This document shows positions 6,054 to 13,555 of a stretch of 13,555 nucleotides of DNA, piece by piece. The stretch comes from Oscillospiraceae bacterium. GTDB taxonomy: Bacteria; Bacillota; Clostridia; Oscillospirales; Oscillospiraceae. The stretch is taken from the NCBI GenBank assembly GCA_012513005.1, contig JAAZCZ010000018.1, positions 1-13,555 of the forward strand. Reading direction: 5' to 3'. The position numbers were made by a program, and so were the translations under genes. How positions within the stretch are numbered: position 1 is the first letter of the stretch; the number at the start of each line of letters is the position of its first letter. Below the pieces are notes generated by a model that was not told where the DNA came from, did no database searches, and saw only the letters and a list, made by a program, of their open reading frames with translations.

Positions 6054-7349
6054 ATGAACTCAGTTGAAGAAATTTGGCAGCACATTTTAGACATAATTGC
6101 ACAGACGGTAACACCCACTTCTTATAACACCTGGTTTTCCGACTGCAGTGCCGTTGCGATTGACGACGGCAGACTTATACTGCGCACGGTTTCCGACTTT
6201 AAGAAGGAGATTATTTTAAAGCGCTTCGGTGAAAGTATTCGCATGGCGCTTTATGACATTTTCTCTGCCGACTTTGATATTGTTATGCTTGTCGGTGATG
6301 AAAAGTCTCCGATTGAGCTATCTCCCCGCATACCCACAGAGGATTACACCTTTGATAACTTTATAGTCGGACCGTCTAATAAATTTGCGCACGCAGCTGC
6401 TGTTGCAGTTGCCAAAAAGGCAAGCCGTACTTATAATCCGCTCTTTATCTACGGTAACTCAGGTCTCGGCAAAACCCACCTGCTTTTAGCTATATGTGAG
6501 GCTATGCAGAAAAAGGACCCGACAATAAAGGTAGCATACCTCAAAAGTGACGAATTTACAAATCAGCTTGTGCATGCTATAAAAACCGGCGCTGCTGAGG
6601 AGTTTAGGCTTAAATATCGCAATGTGGATCTCTTTTTGGTGGATGATGTTCAGTTTATTGCGGGAAAAGAAGCCACGCAGGAGGAATTTTTCCATACCTT
6701 CAACAATATCTACGAAAACGGCAACCAAATTGTTTTGACGGCAGACAGACCCCCAATGGAAATGATGAGGCTTGAAGACAGGCTAAAAACCCGCTTTGAG
6801 GGCGGTTTAATAGTTGATATCTCGCCCCCCGACTTAGAAACACGCACAGCTATTATTAATTCTAAGGCATCTTCTCTCGGCATGGTTTTGCCCCCGGAAT
6901 GCACAGACTATATTGCTACAAACATCACCTCTAATGTCCGCCAGCTTGAAGGCGTTGTTAAAAGGCTCACGGCATACAGAGACATATTAGAGGATACTAT
7001 TACCGTTGATACTGTTAAAAGAGCCATAAAGGATGTTATACGCATCGGCGAATACATTCCCACTCCGGAAATAATAATCGAAGACACGGCGCATTTCTTC
7101 TCCTTAGAAGCAGAGGAGCTGCGCGGTCAGAGCAGATTTAAAAGCACAGCCTTGGCAAGGCAGATTGCAATGTACTTAATCCGCAAGCTCATCGGCATGC
7201 CACTAAAAGACATAGGCTCGTTTTTTGAGGACAGAAATCACTCCACTGTTTTATCCTCCATACGCAAGGTTGAGGATATGGTTAAGCAGGATCCGGAGAT
7301 TGCCGCAACCGTTAAAGACATAACCGCAAATATTCACTCTCGTAACTAA
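6054..7349 (+). CDS. dnaA: Chromosomal replication initiator protein DnaA
   Basis: DnaA is the AAA+ initiator that binds oriC and melts it. I start it at ATG 6054, giving 431 residues: GGAGG lies at 6044-6048, five bases upstream, whereas an in-frame TTG at 6033 would place that site inside the gene. Domain I is about residues 1-80, and the domain II linker is short (about 82-97). Domain III has Walker A GNSGLGKT (134-141), Walker B LFLVDDVQ (194-200), sensor 1 around T229-D231, the arginine finger R247 in KTRF and sensor 2 R296. Domain IV carries ALARQIAMYL with R369 and the DNA-recognition signature RNHSTV (394-399). The usual signature is RDH(S/T)TV, so N395 replaces Asp and S397 stands at the Thr position. 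Length is slightly below the B. subtilis protein. It has its own promoter and is followed by the candidate origin. Confidence 0.97.
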   Translation: MNSVEEIWQHILDIIAQTVTPTSYNTWFSDCSAVAIDDGRLILRTVSDFKKEIILKRFGESIRMALYDIFSADFDIVMLVGDEKSPIELSPRIPTEDYTFDNFIVGPSNKFAHAAAVAVAKKASRTYNPLFIYGNSGLGKTHLLLAICEAMQKKDPTIKVAYLKSDEFTNQLVHAIKTGAAEEFRLKYRNVDLFLVDDVQFIAGKEATQEEFFHTFNNIYENGNQIVLTADRPPMEMMRLEDRLKTRFEGGLIVDISPPDLETRTAIINSKASSLGMVLPPECTDYIATNITSNVRQLEGVVKRLTAYRDILEDTITVDTVKRAIKDVIRIGEYIPTPEIIIEDTAHFFSLEAEELRGQSRFKSTALARQIAMYLIRKLIGMPLKDIGSFFEDRNHSTVLSSIRKVEDMVKQDPEIAATVKDITANIHSRN

Positions 7350-7642
7350 ATTAAGCTTAAAAATAATCAACAATTTTTTGTTAATGTTCAAAGATTTTCT
7401 TAGTTTTGCTTTAAGTTTTTTTTGGCATGTTCAAAACCTTATTTTTTTAAACAATTCTTTTGACATTAAAAAACCTTTATTATCAATGCTTAAACGGGGT
7501 TTTCAACATAACGGAGCTTCTAATACTTCTACTGCTAAATATATTATATATTCCTTTCTTATATAGAAAATTTTTAATTTTTATTTAGATACTAAAACAA
7601 GTAGATTGTGGAAAAAAATAATTTGAAAAGGGAGACTAAAAT
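7350..7642. other. oriC: Candidate oriC (dnaA-dnaN intergenic region)
   Basis: This 293-base AT-rich gap lies where many Firmicutes have their unwinding origin. DnaA-box-like sites relative to TTATCCACA: TAATCAACA (7364-7372), TTTTCAACA (7500-7508), weaker TTATCAATG (7480-7488), and on the minus strand TTTTCCACA (7607-7615). ATGTTCAAA repeats at 7384 and 7427. The recurrent form TTWTCAACA has A where the consensus has C at position 6. From 7500 a box, a short GC-rich spacer, a triplet array and a long AT tract follow in order. A TTGACA (7460-7465) could belong to a dnaN promoter, but no good -10 matches it. No perfect TTATCCACA is present, so box calls are tentative. Confidence 0.65.
7517..7537 (-). 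promoter_or_regulatory. DnaA-trio array with adjacent AT-rich unwinding tract
   Basis: Seven consecutive triplets read CTT CTA ATA CTT CTA CTG CTA on the plus strand, which is 3'-GAA GAT TAT GAA GAT GAC GAT-5' on the other. Six begin 3'-GA and the middle A is constant, matching the DnaA-trio consensus on which DnaA oligomerises on single strands. A box-like TTTTCAACA (7500-7508) and the GC-rich ACGGAGC (7511-7517) precede it, and an almost pure A/T tract follows (7538-7600). This is the order described for the basal unwinding system of bacterial origins. Confidence 0.65.
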
Positions 7643-8755
7643 ATGAAGTTTACATGCGAAAAAATGCAGCTTGAAGAAGCTGTGAGACTGGTTTCAAAGG
7701 CAGCTTCGCCAAAGAGCCCGATAGATGCACTAAAAGGTATTTTGATTAGAGCAGGAAGCGATTTGCGCCTCACCTGCTACGATTTAAGGCGCGCTATATA
7801 CACCGACATTGATGCCGATATAAAAGACGGAGGCTCGGTTGTTGTTAACGCCAGACTTTTTACCGATGTCATTCGCAATATGCCTGACGGGCTTGTTACA
7901 GTCAGTGTGAATGAGGATTTTGAGATGCTCATTAAGTGCGGAGTCACTGAATATACTCTCACAACAATCAGCGGAGATGAGTATCCGGAATTGCCCGAAA
8001 TGGATAGGGAGCGCAAGCTCGATATTCCTCAGAATATTTTATCTTCGATGATACAGGATACAATTTTTGCAGTTTCAACTAACGAATCTCGACCTGTCTA
8101 CATGGGCTCGCTCTTTGAAATTGAAAACGGAACTATGACAATAGTATCTGTTGACGGCTTTAGATTGGCTCTTAGAAAAGAGAGCATAGACCACGGCGGC
8201 AGCGACACCCTGCGCTTTATTGTTCCTGCCTATGCACTCTCTGATATTGAAAAAATCTGCTCTGACAGCGAGGAAACAATGAGTCTATCAATAGGCACAA
8301 AGCACATAAGCGCATCTGTCGGCAACACTGTTATCATAACAAGGCGTTTAGAGGGCGACTTTTTAAGCCATGAAAAGGCAGTTCCCCGCGACTTTAAATC
8401 CAAGTTTAAAATCAATAAGGCAGACTTAGCCAGAGCCATAGACAGAGTTTCCACAATTTTAGTCGACGGCGAGAAAAAGCCTATAAAGCTCGTTTTCGGT
8501 GACGGTGAAATTAATCTTTCGTGCAGAACGGCAGTTTCCAGATCTGTTGACAGCTGCATCTGCGAGGGCAGCGCCGAGGATGTTGAAATCGGCTTTAACG
8601 ACAACTATTTAAGAGATGCACTAAAAGCCATAAATGAGGAAGAAATTCTGTTTTGCATCAACACAGGCTCCTCGCCCTGCGTAATTAAATCGGCAGGAGA
8701 TGACGAGAGCTACCTGCACATGGTGCTGCCGGTCAGACTTTCCCCGGGCAACTGA
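7643..8755 (+). CDS. dnaN: DNA polymerase III beta subunit (sliding clamp)
   Basis: DnaN dimerises into the ring that tethers the replicative polymerase and other partners to DNA. The 370-residue product starts at an ATG with AAGGGAG at 7628-7634. It opens MKFTCEKMQLEEAVRLVSKA, as in clamps, and has the usual three-domain length. Recognisable segments include SPIDALKGILIRA (25-37), the TISGDEYPELP region in the first domain, the VDGFRLALR segment in the middle domain, and the C-terminal MVLPVRLSPGN. The last segment lines the hydrophobic pocket that binds clamp-binding motifs; here VLPVR replaces the more common MPMR. No residue essential to the fold appears missing. Transcription may run from the dnaA promoter or from a promoter in the origin gap. 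Confidence 0.96.
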   Translation: MKFTCEKMQLEEAVRLVSKAASPKSPIDALKGILIRAGSDLRLTCYDLRRAIYTDIDADIKDGGSVVVNARLFTDVIRNMPDGLVTVSVNEDFEMLIKCGVTEYTLTTISGDEYPELPEMDRERKLDIPQNILSSMIQDTIFAVSTNESRPVYMGSLFEIENGTMTIVSVDGFRLALRKESIDHGGSDTLRFIVPAYALSDIEKICSDSEETMSLSIGTKHISASVGNTVIITRRLEGDFLSHEKAVPRDFKSKFKINKADLARAIDRVSTILVDGEKKPIKLVFGDGEINLSCRTAVSRSVDSCICEGSAEDVEIGFNDNYLRDALKAINEEEILFCINTGSSPCVIKSAGDDESYLHMVLPVRLSPGN

Positions 8756-8803
8756 TGTGTTTTAGCTTATAATAAAGCAAATAAAAATTAAAAAAGAGAA
8801 AAT

Positions 8804-9040
8804 ATGGAAAAACAGGAAAAAGAAATAATAATTAAAACAGAATATATAAAGCTCGATTCGTTTTTGAAGCTCTCCAACATCTGCTCCTCCGGGGGCGAGG
8901 CTAAAATGCGTATTTTAGACGGCGAGTTTAAGGTAGACGGAGAAGTCTGCCTGCAACGGGGCAAAAAGTTAAGACCGGGAATGAAAGTAAATGCCGAGGG
9001 CGCAGAATATATCATAAAGGCAGAGGAAAATAAGCCTTGA
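8804..9040 (+). CDS. yaaA: S4-domain RNA-binding protein (YaaA/RlbA type)
   Basis: This 78-residue protein matches the small S4-domain protein found between dnaN and recF in Firmicutes. The S4 core runs from about residue 17 (LDSFLKLSNICSSGGEAK) to 60 (RGKKLRPGMKV), and includes the GGEAK turn and the VDGEVCLQRGKKL segment expected to touch RNA. It is cytoplasmic, with no signal or membrane segment. RNA binding is inferred from the fold; the target is unknown, although relatives have been linked to ribosomes. Only a weak AAGAG ribosome site precedes the start. Its TGA stop overlaps the TTG start of recF, so the two are probably coupled in translation. Gene order supports the call as much as sequence does. 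Confidence 0.9.
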   Translation: MEKQEKEIIIKTEYIKLDSFLKLSNICSSGGEAKMRILDGEFKVDGEVCLQRGKKLRPGMKVNAEGAEYIIKAEENKP

Positions 9041-10158
9041 GAATAGACAGATTAGCCCTAAACGGCTTTAGAAACTACGATTTTGAATCGCTTAGCTTCT
9101 CGCCTAAAATAAATGTAATCTGCGGAGAAAATGCCCAAGGCAAGACGAATTTATTAGAGGCTGTCTATATGCTGACCTCGGGCAGGTCATACAGAACAAG
9201 GTATGACGCAGAGCTAATTGGCTTTGACTCCTCGGTTGCGGAAATACTTGCCGATGTCTACGCCCATGAAAGGGAGCAGACTGTTAAAATAAAGCTCTCT
9301 CGCGGCAGAAGCAAGCAGATATTCCAAAACGGAGTTAAAAAAACCGGAACCGAATTATCCGGAGTTTTCTGTGCTGTTTTATTTTCGCCCGAGGATTTGG
9401 AGATAGTAAAGGGCGGGGCGGGCATAAGGCGCAGATATATAGACTCGGCAATCTCCCAATTAAGACCCTCCTATGCTGCTATCATCTCGGAATACGGCAG
9501 ACTGCACGAGCAGAAAACCGCGATTTTAAGAGACTGGCGGGAAAAGCCCTCGCTGCTTGATGTTTTGGATGACTTTTCTGAGCAAATTTGCAGAGTCGGC
9601 TCCTCTGTTATCAGATACAGGGCGTCTTTTATCAAAAAAATGTCCGAGGTAGCAGAGAGCATAGCCCTTGATATAAGCGAGGGCGAGGATAATTTAAGCC
9701 TCAATTATAAAACCGTGTCAACGGTAGCAGACCCGATGGCGACTGAAAAGCAGATTTACTACGCACTCTTAGATCACGCAGAATCTCACAGAGAAGCCGA
9801 AATAGCCTCGGGATTTTGCCTGACAGGTCCGCATAAGGACGATATGGAGATTATAATAAACGGCAATCCTGCTCGCGCCTTTGCATCGCAGGGGCAGACA
9901 AGAACAGCGGCGTTGGCACTTAAATTATCCGAGCGAGATATATATTTAAAAGAGACGGGCGAGGAGCCTGTTCTGCTTTTAGATGATGTGCTCTCGGAGC
10001 TGGATGATAAGCGGCAGGAGTTTCTGCTAAACCGCATAGAGGGCGGGCAGGTGCTTATAACCTGCTGTCAGGACGCTAAAATAGCGGAGAAAACAGGCGG
10101 GCTTGTAATTTATGTGAGCGGAGGTAAGGCAAGGCATGTACCTTCATCTCGGAAATAA
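9037..10158 (+). CDS. recF: DNA replication and repair protein RecF
   Basis: RecF is an SMC-like ATPase that helps load RecA at single-strand gaps with RecO and RecR. The start is a TTG (9037-9039) overlapping the previous stop as TTGA, with AGAGGA at 9022-9027 as the ribosome site. No ATG lies nearby in frame, and the protein begins MRIDRLALNGFRNYD, which is the correct RecF N-terminus. The 373 residues contain Walker A GENAQGKTN (30-38), an ABC signature ASQGQTR (283-289) and Walker B LLLDD (313-317) followed by VLSELDDKRQ. Length is typical. The last 23 bases overlap the start of the next gene. It sits in the conserved dnaN-recF-gyrB string. Confidence 0.96.
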   Translation: MRIDRLALNGFRNYDFESLSFSPKINVICGENAQGKTNLLEAVYMLTSGRSYRTRYDAELIGFDSSVAEILADVYAHEREQTVKIKLSRGRSKQIFQNGVKKTGTELSGVFCAVLFSPEDLEIVKGGAGIRRRYIDSAISQLRPSYAAIISEYGRLHEQKTAILRDWREKPSLLDVLDDFSEQICRVGSSVIRYRASFIKKMSEVAESIALDISEGEDNLSLNYKTVSTVADPMATEKQIYYALLDHAESHREAEIASGFCLTGPHKDDMEIIINGNPARAFASQGQTRTAALALKLSERDIYLKETGEEPVLLLDDVLSELDDKRQEFLLNRIEGGQVLITCCQDAKIAEKTGGLVIYVSGGKARHVPSSRK

Positions 10159-10411
10159 CTACACAGTGAAAAAAAGCAGCGTGGTATTAATCTGCGACAT
10201 TGACAAGACAACCTGTTCAAAAAACACCCGAATTTTTCTGGAAAAAAGCGAAAAAGGAAAGGAAATTAAGGTCTGCACAGACGATATTCCCAGATCCTTC
10301 GTGCTTATTCGGGAAAACGGGAAAAACGAGGTCTATCTCTCCGGAATAAACCCGCAGACACTGCAAAAGCGCATAAGACAGCCATTTGCGGCGGGAAATA
10401 TTACGGATTAA
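10136..10411 (+). CDS. remB: DUF370/RemB-like small protein
   Basis: A 91-residue protein starting at an ATG inside the end of recF, with GGAGGT at 10120-10125. It opens MYLHLGNNYTVKKSSVVLICDID, which resembles the YaaB/RemB (DUF370) proteins found between recF and gyrB in Bacillus and clostridia. RemA and RemB are linked to biofilm-matrix gene control in B. subtilis; whether this one binds DNA is unproven. It is compact and has no signal peptide. The overlap with recF implies coupled expression. The assignment rests on the N-terminal pattern, size and position. Confidence 0.82.
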   Translation: MYLHLGNNYTVKKSSVVLICDIDKTTCSKNTRIFLEKSEKGKEIKVCTDDIPRSFVLIRENGKNEVYLSGINPQTLQKRIRQPFAAGNITD

Positions 10412-10448
10412 ATAAAAATAACAACAAATTCAAAAAAGGAAGTTTAAT

Positions 10449-12380
10449 ATGTCCGACATTCACGAAAAGATAACTCAGGACTACGACGCATCGCAAATAC
10501 AGGTACTCGAGGGCTTGGAGGCTGTGCGCCTTCGCCCGGGCATGTACATAGGCACAACAGCGTCGCCGGGACTGCACCACCTTGTCTATGAGATAGTAGA
10601 TAACGCTATTGACGAAGCCTTTGCCGGCTACTGCACGGAAATAAGCGTTACTATTGATGATGGCGAGATTATTACCGTCACCGATAACGGGCGCGGTATA
10701 CCCGTTGATATTCAGGAGCAGACGGGCAAGCCCGCTATTGAGGTTGTTTACACTGTTTTGCACGCCGGCGGTAAGTTCGGCGGCGGCGGCTATAAGGTCT
10801 CGGGCGGTCTGCACGGCGTTGGCGCCTCTGTTGTCAATGCTCTTTCCGACATGCTTGAGGTCAGAGTATTTAAAAACGGCAAAATTCATTTTATGGCGTT
10901 TTCAAGGGGCGAGATTGTTACCCCTCTAAAGGTCATTGGCGAAACCGACAGAGTCGGCACCGAGGTCAGGTTCCATCCGGACCCCGAGCTTATGGATGAG
11001 GTCAAGTTCGAGTATGAAATCCTGCACAAGAGAATGCGCGAGCAGGCATTTTTGAATGCCGGTCTTAAAATCACAACAGAGGATAAAAGACCCGGGCAAG
11101 AGAAAATCGATTTAATGTGCTATGAGGGCGGTATTCGCGAGTTTGTGTCGTATATTAACCGCAACAAGAACACAATACACGAAGAAGTTATATACATGTG
11201 CGGTGAAAGACCCGACAGCGAGGCAGAAATTGCCCTGCAATATAACGACGGCTACAACGAGATGCTAGTTTCGTTTGCAAACAACATACACACACCCGAG
11301 GGCGGCACGCATGAGACCGGCTTTAAGGCGGCTTTAACCCGTGTGCTAAACGCCTACGGTAAGAAAACAGGGCTTATAAAAGACGACGACGGACTTTCGG
11401 GCGATGACTGCCGCGAGGGTATCTGCGCTATAATCTCCGTTAAGCTTACAAACCCGCAGTTTGAGGGTCAGACCAAGTCCAAGCTCGGCAACTCCGACAT
11501 GCGTTCACTTGTTGACAGCGTTGTGCAGGATAAGCTAGAGCAGTTTTTAGAGGAAAATCCGCAGACTGCAAGAATTATAATAGACAAGGCACAGACAGCT
11601 GCCCGCGCAAGAGAGGAAGCTCGGCGTGCCAGAGAAAAGGTGCGCCGCAAGACAGGGCTTGAAGGCTCGACTCTACCCGGCAAGCTGCGTGACTGCAACG
11701 AGAGAGACCCGGCACTCACAGAGCTGTACATAGTCGAGGGAGATTCGGCAGGCGGCTCTGCCACAGGCGGCAGAGATTCCAGATTCCAAGCTATTTTGCC
11801 GCTTTGGGGCAAGATGCTCAATGTTGAGCGTGTGCGCGAGGATAAGGTCTATTCAAACGAGAAGCTAAGCCCCGTCATAACTGCGCTCGGCACGGGTCTC
11901 GGCGAGGAATTTGACATAAACAAGCTCCGCTATCACAAGATAATAATCATGGCAGACGCAGACGTTGACGGCAGCCACATCAGAACACTGCTACTCACAT
12001 TCTTCTTTAGGTATATGAGACCTCTAATCGAAAAGGGCTATGTGTATGCGGCGGTGCCACCACTGTATAAGCTCACAAGGGGCAGGCAGAGCAAGGTTGC
12101 GTATTCCGATGAGGAGAGAGAGGTTGTGGCAGCGGCACTCAGGGGAGATAACCCCAACGCCAAGGTGGATATAAGCCGCTACAAGGGTCTTGGTGAAATG
12201 AACAAGGAAGAGCTTTGGGAGACCACAATGGACCCGGAGATCCGCACACTAAAACGCATTGAGCTTGGCGATGCCGTTCTGGCAGATGAGATTTTCACCA
12301 TTTTAATGGGCGAAAAGGTCGAGCCGCGTAAATTATTTATTGAGGAAAACGCCAAAAAAGTCGTTAACCTCGACATATAG
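10449..12380 (+). CDS. gyrB: DNA gyrase subunit B
   Basis: GyrB supplies the ATPase of gyrase, which adds negative supercoils with GyrA. The 643-residue product has AAGGAAG just upstream. The GHKL ATPase domain shows YEIVDNAIDEA (catalytic E48, N52), DNGRGIP (79-85) and GGLHGVGAS (119-127). The transducer carries the QTK loop (341-343). The TOPRIM domain has EGDSAGG (430-436) and the DADVD metal site (503-507). The C-terminus ends in the usual GyrB tail without the insertion seen in E. coli, normal for Firmicutes. In the quinolone-related region it reads ATGGRD where AKQGR is common, and W453 stands where E. coli has Lys447 and many Firmicutes have Arg. gyrA follows after 15 bases. Confidence 0.97.
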   Translation: MSDIHEKITQDYDASQIQVLEGLEAVRLRPGMYIGTTASPGLHHLVYEIVDNAIDEAFAGYCTEISVTIDDGEIITVTDNGRGIPVDIQEQTGKPAIEVVYTVLHAGGKFGGGGYKVSGGLHGVGASVVNALSDMLEVRVFKNGKIHFMAFSRGEIVTPLKVIGETDRVGTEVRFHPDPELMDEVKFEYEILHKRMREQAFLNAGLKITTEDKRPGQEKIDLMCYEGGIREFVSYINRNKNTIHEEVIYMCGERPDSEAEIALQYNDGYNEMLVSFANNIHTPEGGTHETGFKAALTRVLNAYGKKTGLIKDDDGLSGDDCREGICAIISVKLTNPQFEGQTKSKLGNSDMRSLVDSVVQDKLEQFLEENPQTARIIIDKAQTAARAREEARRAREKVRRKTGLEGSTLPGKLRDCNERDPALTELYIVEGDSAGGSATGGRDSRFQAILPLWGKMLNVERVREDKVYSNEKLSPVITALGTGLGEEFDINKLRYHKIIIMADADVDGSHIRTLLLTFFFRYMRPLIEKGYVYAAVPPLYKLTRGRQSKVAYSDEEREVVAAALRGDNPNAKVDISRYKGLGEMNKEELWETTMDPEIRTLKRIELGDAVLADEIFTILMGEKVEPRKLFIEENAKKVVNLDI

Positions 12381-12395
12381 GCGAAGGGGAATAGT

Positions 12396-13555
12396 ATGGC
12401 AAAGGATTATAAACCCGAGGATATAATGTATCCCGAACAGAAAATAGATAGGGCAGACTTAGTTGAGGAGATGCAGACTGCATACATTGACTATGCCATG
12501 TCTGTCATAGTCGGCAGGGCGCTGCCCGATGTGCGTGACGGCTTAAAGCCCGTTCACAGACGAATTTTATACGCAATGTTTGAAGATAACCTGACACACG
12601 ACAAGCCCTTTAAGAAGGCAGCTACCTGCGTCGGTGACGTTTTGGGTAGATACCACCCGCACGGCGAATTATCTGTCTATGACGCACTGGTGCGCTTGGC
12701 TCAGGACTTTTCTATGCGCTATCCGCTTGTTGAGGGTCACGGTAACTTCGGCTCGGTTGACGGAGATCCGCCGGCTGCCCAGCGATACACAGAGGCAAGA
12801 ACCGCAAAGCTCACAGAGGAGATGCTCCGCGACATAAGCAAGGACACTGTTGACTGGATGCCGAACTTCGACGAGAGCAGAAAAGAGCCCACAGTGCTGC
12901 CCTCGAGGTTCCCGAACCTCCTGTGCAACGGCTCATCGGGTATTGCAGTCGGCATGGCTACGAATATCCCGCCGCACAATATAAACGAGGTTATAGGCGC
13001 ATGTGTCTGCGTTTTGGATAACCCCGATGCCCAGCTTGCAGATTTAATGCAGCACATGACAGGTCCGGATTTCCCGACAGGCGGAATTATCATGGGCAGG
13101 GCAGGCATCAGAGCTGCCTATGCAACCGGCAGGGGCAGAATAACTGTGCGTGCGCGTGCCGAATTCGAGGAGCACGGTCAAAACAGGATGCGAATTATCG
13201 TAACCGAGCTGCCGTATCAGGTTAATAAGCGTCAGCTGATTGAAAAATTAGCAGATCAGGTTAGAGATAAGCGAATAGAGGGGATTTCAAACCTGCGCGA
13301 CGAGTCCGACAGAAACGGTATGCGCATGGTAATTGAGCTAAAGAGAGATGCTAACCCGCAGGTGGTTTTAAACAGGCTCTATGCCCGCACGCAGATGCAG
13401 ACAACATTTTCTGTGAATATGTTAGCTCTCGTGAAAAGGCAGACCCAGCCCAAGGTTTTAACCCTAAAAGAGGTAATCGAGGAGTATTTGGAGTTTCAGG
13501 AGGAGCATATTGTCCGCCGCACCGAATACGACCTTAAAAAGGCAGAGGAGAGAGC
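12396..13555 (+). CDS. gyrA: DNA gyrase subunit A (3' truncated)
   Basis: GyrA cuts and rejoins DNA in the gyrase complex. The frame runs from ATG 12396 (GAAGGGGA at 12383-12390) to the window end, giving 386 residues with no stop; the C-terminal DNA-wrapping domain lies outside. Catalytic Tyr131 is present in AAQRYTEAR, and Arg130 just before it. The winged-helix core shows DGLKPVHRRILYAM (48-61) and VEGHGNFGSVDGD (112-124). The quinolone-resistance region reads GRYHPHGELSVYD: E91, L92 and S93 stand at E. coli positions 82-84, normally Asp-Ser-Ala, while D96 (E. coli 87) is kept. The gene pairs with gyrB as an operon. Confidence 0.97.
   Translation, partial: MAKDYKPEDIMYPEQKIDRADLVEEMQTAYIDYAMSVIVGRALPDVRDGLKPVHRRILYAMFEDNLTHDKPFKKAATCVGDVLGRYHPHGELSVYDALVRLAQDFSMRYPLVEGHGNFGSVDGDPPAAQRYTEARTAKLTEEMLRDISKDTVDWMPNFDESRKEPTVLPSRFPNLLCNGSSGIAVGMATNIPPHNINEVIGACVCVLDNPDAQLADLMQHMTGPDFPTGGIIMGRAGIRAAYATGRGRITVRARAEFEEHGQNRMRIIVTELPYQVNKRQLIEKLADQVRDKRIEGISNLRDESDRNGMRMVIELKRDANPQVVLNRLYARTQMQTTFSVNMLALVKRQTQPKVLTLKEVIEEYLEFQEEHIVRRTEYDLKKAEER

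Noticed and set aside
7378..7566. Plus-strand open frame in the dnaA-dnaN gap
   Set aside because: It overlaps the DnaA-trio and AT-rich origin features, has low-complexity Phe/Leu/Ser content and no ribosome site.
8230..8604. Minus-strand open frame of 124 residues
   Set aside because: It is antisense to dnaN; Ser/Leu-rich shadow composition and no ribosome site.
8768..8773. TATAAT between dnaN and the S4 gene as an internal promoter
   Set aside because: No acceptable -35 hexamer lies 16-18 bases upstream (the spot reads CGGGCA); AT-rich chance match is likely.
10401..10889. Minus-strand open frame of 162 residues
   Set aside because: It is antisense to the highly conserved start of gyrB and has no start signals of its own.

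Overview
The window is a chromosomal replication-origin neighbourhood from a low-to-moderate GC Firmicute, most likely a gut-type clostridium of the Oscillospiraceae/Ruminococcaceae kind. Grounds: strong Gram-positive ribosome binding sites, canonical Firmicutes parS sites, the gene string dnaA-dnaN-S4 protein-recF-remB-gyrB-gyrA, serS beside parAB, and short GC-rich palindromic repeats of a type I associate with that group. The taxon is an inference from content; no marker gene here fixes it to species.

Layout. (1) 1-1740: a truncated minus-strand lipoprotein gene, a 415-base gap, and a plus-strand metallo-beta-lactamase-fold hydrolase closed by a terminator. (2) 1741-3825: four perfect 16-bp parS sites in 355 bases, a good promoter, then parA (soj) and parB (spo0J). 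(3) 3891-5195: serS, with unusual active-site motifs, then a terminator. (4) 5265-6053: about 790 bases without a convincing gene but full of structure: a palindromic repeat, two inverted GC-rich stem elements with compensatory changes, a 51-bp tandem repeat with embedded palindromes, a terminator-like hairpin that fits no annotated gene, and the dnaA promoter with repeats and a dyad. (5) 6054-7349: dnaA. (6) 7350-7642: the dnaA-dnaN gap, the best oriC candidate, with DnaA-box-like sites, a seven-triplet DnaA-trio array and an AT-rich unwinding region. (7) 7643 to the end: dnaN, S4-domain protein, recF, remB, gyrB and gyrA (truncated), tightly packed and all on the plus strand.

How it works together: DnaA opens the origin, DnaN clamps the polymerase, RecF supports gap repair, and GyrAB removes supercoils ahead of the forks. 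ParB loads at the parS cluster about 4 kb from dnaA and works with ParA to segregate the new origins.

Two starts are placed downstream of the longest open frame on the basis of Shine-Dalgarno sites: parA at GTG 2176 and dnaA at ATG 6054. recF uses a TTG that overlaps the preceding stop. Most genes are ordinary origin housekeeping. The points most worth a second look are the DnaA-trio origin with non-standard DnaA boxes paired with a variant DnaA recognition motif, the 51-bp tandem palindromes, the orphan terminator upstream of dnaA, the Leu at the quinolone position of GyrA, and the divergent SerRS. I see no CRISPR array, tRNA, rRNA or insertion sequence, and no clear undescribed multi-gene system.
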